A stretch of 16,948 bases of DNA from Dinochytrium kinnereticum (lineage: Eukaryota; Chytridiomycota; Chytridiomycetes; Chytridiales; Chytridiaceae). Under the pieces are notes generated by a model that did not search any database, had not been told where the DNA came from, and saw only the letters and a list, made by a program, of their open reading frames with translations. The number at the start of each line of letters is the position of its first letter. The first letter of the stretch is position 1. Below, one piece after another: positions 14,451 to 16,948 of this stretch. The position numbers and the translations under genes are program-made. The DNA is taken from NCBI GenBank assembly GCA_027604005.1, contig JADGJT010000340.1, forward strand, positions 8,168 through 25,115, given 5' to 3'.

Positions 14451-14743
14451 CCCTTCCCCCTCACCCCCTTCTCCGCCCCTTCCCCTTCCCCCACTTCCCG
14501 ATTTTGCCCCTCCCAAATCCTCTACCATGTCTTTCGCTATTCTTTTTTTGTAAACCCCCTTCTTTGTTTCTTCTCTTCGTGTGCAAGCTTTCGCTCCATT
14601 GATCTTTTGTTTTCACCTGTCTTGATCACATACCTCCCTCTTCCCCCCCTTTCTTTTTCTCCTCCCCTTTCTTCCCCAATTGTCTTTATTGCAACCTACT
14701 CTATTCCTTCAGTGGGCCCTGGCTAGCGTGAGCTTTAGTCAAC

Positions 14744-16195
14744 ATGAATTTCAACTTTTTTTCTTTCGGGGAAACCCCGACGCCTCGATCTCCGTTTGGA
14801 CTTCCTACGCCGTCGCCCTCTCCTCCGCGTTTCGGTTACTCCACCCCCGAGGCCGTCCCTTATGGGGTTGTGCCCACGCAGTTGAATTTTGGATCTCTAC
14901 CACCGACCCCACCTCATTTTATCCAACTCGCTGCGCAGATTAATTTGAATGACTCTCAGGCTGATTGTGATATGATGGATCTGTGTTCGGATAGCTCAGT
15001 GAAGAAGGTCATCAATGAGAGAATAAAGAAAGGCGTCCCATTTAGGACTATTCTCGCGGAACGACGTGCGAAACGACGTATTCCTGTCAACCGGGATGGG
15101 CCGCGCAAAGGTATGTGTTTCTTAAAATTTCCATAGTCTGAAACTGATCTGGGCTTCCCCTTGCCTTTTTTAAAATCAAAAGTTCCCGAGTCGCTCCCCG
15201 CTCCCGTCGGTGTTAGGCAAAAGCTTACGGTGAAAGATGCCAGAATGAAGCGTTCGATGGAATTCTTCAAGAGGACCAAAAGGGACCACGATCGTGTTGT
15301 GGCCAAATCTCGGGGCCTTCCATTCGACGAACTACGACAAAATGAGCCTAGCAATTTAGGGGTGTATTTGAACAGTAAGTGTACCATACGACCCTTTTTT
15401 TTTTTTGTTCAAACGTTGACTAATTCTTGTTCTTGCTTCCTTTTTTTACATAAAGTCACTCAAAAGTTCATCCCTGACCTCAACATGGATCTTGATCAGA
15501 GCGTCCCTAGCCTTCCGTACGGCCCCGTCTACCTTAAAGACACTTCCCGCTCTGTCGTAATCAAGGGGATCTACGATGAAGAGGCCATTGAAAGCTCTCC
15601 CGCAATCCGACAAGACCTTGACAATGCTGAAGACCTCGTAGCTAAACAGGTACTTCAACTCCATAAATTACCTTTGCTGATGCATCTTTTTTCCTAACGC
15701 CATTTGTTTTAGTTTGCTGCAAAAAATGTAATCGCAGACCTTAAGGGTGTTCGGGAGGACGGCTTTTCCCTGGAGTACGCAAAGGATGCCAACACTGGCA
15801 AGATTCTGGGTGCCGCCGAGTTTGTTCATATGAGGCGTTACATTTGGTTGGACCACCTTGCCGTTGATCTAGAGGCCCGGGGGTTGGGTGTCGGCGTGGC
15901 TTTGTTGAACCGGTACATATTACCTGTCTATCTTTTCTTCTCCCACATTGCTAAAAAAAACACCTTTCGCTTTCAAAGGCTCAAGTACGTCGCGGCCTCC
16001 CGTGGAAAGCAGCTCTTCTGCTTTGCGCTTCACGATGTTGCTAGCTGGTACGCGCATCAGGGATTTGTCTCGGCTGAGAATGAGTTTCCTATGATGCCTT
16101 GGCATATTGGGAGGTTCATGGTTTACACACCACCGGGGGTTCATGTGCCAGTTCCGGCTGCTAAGAATTTGGGGTTGAGGACTTCGGGGGGTTAA
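14744..16195 (+). CDS. GNAT-like N-acetyltransferase with proline-rich N terminus
   Basis: Five exons (14744-15110, 15183-15374, 15456-15649, 15713-15912, 15979-16195) join in phase across GT-AG introns of 63-81 nt, giving 389 aa. Residues 1-60 are rich in Pro, Phe, Gly, Ser and Thr (FGETPTPRSPFG) and probably disordered. Residues 85-175 are basic and helical (KKVINERIKKG, ILAERRAKRR, MKRSMEFFKRTKRDHDR), perhaps contacting nucleic acid or chromatin. Residues about 215-370 look like a GNAT fold. A beta-strand pair (FSLEYAKDANTGKILGAAEFV) precedes WLDHLAVDLEARGLGVGVALL, which fits motif A with the acetyl-CoA pyrophosphate loop R-G-x-G-x-G. A later segment, LFCFALHDVASWYAHQGFV, matches the usual motif B ending in Tyr...GF. 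The acetyl acceptor cannot be told. An in-frame TGA just upstream of the ATG supports this start. The fold call is moderately firm; the specific family is unknown. Confidence 0.82.
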
Positions 16196-16600
16196 AGCAT
16201 GGCATGGATATTGGGGTTTTTGTTGTAGGAAAGGTTTCTTAGCGGGATTGTTTTTTTTTTACCTTTTCCCCTTAAATTTCTTCGGTTTATTCGTTAGCTT
16301 GGCCGTGATGTTAGGTTAAAGTCCGCGAGCACTGGATAATTATTCTTGCCTTAAAGTCTTTATTGCCTTGTCCCCCTCTTCTCTTCCTTTCGAATTTCCA
16401 TTATTATTGTTCCAGTGATCATGTTTCCTGTTTGTTTTTGTTTTTTTATGCCCATGAATTTTGCGGGCCTTACCCGCGCCTCTCTTTTTTATACTACTGA
16501 GAAGGAGAGAAGTGAATGGAGTTACACTTTCATGGTTAAATCTTATTGAATTGGACATGGTTCGTTTAAGTTGGCCTTCAAGTGGAATGATGCATAATTC
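16196..16600. other. 3' flank of the GNAT-like gene
   Basis: No gene was seen. The region is T-rich with several homopolymer runs and would contain the 3' UTR and terminator of the upstream gene. No exact AATAAA occurs on the plus strand, so 3' processing would use a variant signal. Confidence 0.55.
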
Positions 16601-16635
16601 TTTTCATCATTAAAATGAACAAATACAATGAAAAT

Positions 16636-16948
16636 TTGGGGCCCGTTTGGCAACTGCAAAATCCCTGCAAAATCATAATTAAAAATTTCTGCATGAAAAA
16701 CATTCTGCAGGCCCAAAAATGCAGTGTTTGGCGGTACCTGAAGATTTCGCATTCTGCACCATTTTGCAAGCTCTGTAAAAAGGGGGTGTTTGGTGGACAC
16801 CTGAAAAAAGAAATTTCTGCACAAAGTTGCAATGGCAGTCCCTGCAAATTCCTGCAGATTTGTGCAAATATTTTTCCATTGTTTGGTTGCATTTTTGGAC
16901 CACCTGTAGATTCCTGGAAAACACTGTAGAATGCTGTAGAAAAATATT
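16636..16948. repeat. TGCA-rich degenerate repeat at the right edge
   Basis: GTTTGG recurs at 16645, 16726, 16788 and 16881, spaced 62-93 bp. Between these anchors are repeated short words: AAATTTCTGCA at 16683 and 16811, ATTCTGCA twice, ACCTGAA twice, and many CTGCA/TGCAAA units. The block is unlike the rest of the window and continues past the edge. It is probably part of a dispersed or satellite-like element. Open frames cross it on both strands in several phases, which reflects a lack of stop codons and not coding. Confidence 0.65.

Larger units (their letters stand above)
13103..14743. other. Divergent intergenic region with microsatellites and AT-rich core
   Basis: This 1.6-kb gap separates the ABCC start (minus) from the acetyltransferase-like start (plus) and should hold both promoters. 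It contains GGAT, GCTT, GATT and CATC microsatellites, an AT-rich block, a duplicated 38-bp unit, and from about 14440 to 14700 a strongly CT-rich plus strand typical of fungal leaders. No convincing gene was found. Open frames of 60-150 codons here are mostly translated repeats. Confidence 0.65.

Noticed and set aside
14283..14726. 147-codon plus-strand open frame before the GNAT-like gene
   Set aside because: The second half is a translated CT-rich leader (Pro/Ser/Phe runs), there is no domain, and it ends just before the real start; likely promoter or 5' UTR.
16543..16929. Open frames on both strands across the terminal repeat
   Set aside because: Several phases are open at once because the TGCA-rich repeat lacks stops; the peptides repeat the DNA period and show no known domain.

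Overview
The window is eukaryotic nuclear DNA. Nearly every gene is broken by short introns of about 42-114 nt with GT-AG ends. Start codons mostly have a purine at -3, and AATAAA-type signals follow several stop codons. The proteins are those of a eukaryote with TORC2, a V-ATPase and a full-length ABCC transporter. The Sin1/Avo1 homologue and the compact introns suggest a fungus, perhaps an early-diverging lineage, but the sequence alone does not prove this. Because of the introns, each gene was rebuilt by joining open frames at splice sites. The joins were checked by phase and, for known families, by continuity of conserved motifs.

Layout, left to right. 1-471: low-complexity 3' flank. 472-3519 (minus): Sin1/Avo1-type TORC2 subunit in 10 exons with CRIM, Ras-binding-like and PH domains, and an apparent one-base frame break inside the Ras-binding region. 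3520-3609: a 90-bp divergent promoter with a perfect 15-bp palindrome. 3610-4005 (plus): a 91-aa two-helix membrane protein of the RNASEK / V-ATPase subunit f family, in three small exons. 4219-7125 (minus): an unrecognised 948-aa, largely disordered protein in two exons. 7353-13102 (minus): an 18-exon, 1533-aa ABCC (MRP1/Ycf1-like) transporter, TMD0-TMD1-NBD1-TMD2-NBD2. 13103-14743: a 1.6-kb divergent intergenic region full of microsatellites, an AT-rich block and a duplicated 38-bp unit. 14744-16195 (plus): a five-exon, 389-aa protein with a proline-rich N terminus and a C-terminal GNAT-like acetyltransferase fold. 16196-16948: 3' flank, ending in a TGCA-rich degenerate repeat that runs off the window.

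The genes do not form a pathway-like cluster. The tightest arrangement is the head-to-head pair Sin1 and RNASEK-like, whose start codons are only 90 bp apart, so co-regulation is plausible. The RNASEK-like and 948-aa genes converge over 213 bp that contains a perfect hairpin. I found no tRNA, rRNA, CRISPR array, transposase or viral gene. Nothing here clearly amounts to a new multi-gene system. The best leads are the Sin1 frame break, the compact bidirectional promoter, the unknown 948-aa protein and the terminal repeat.
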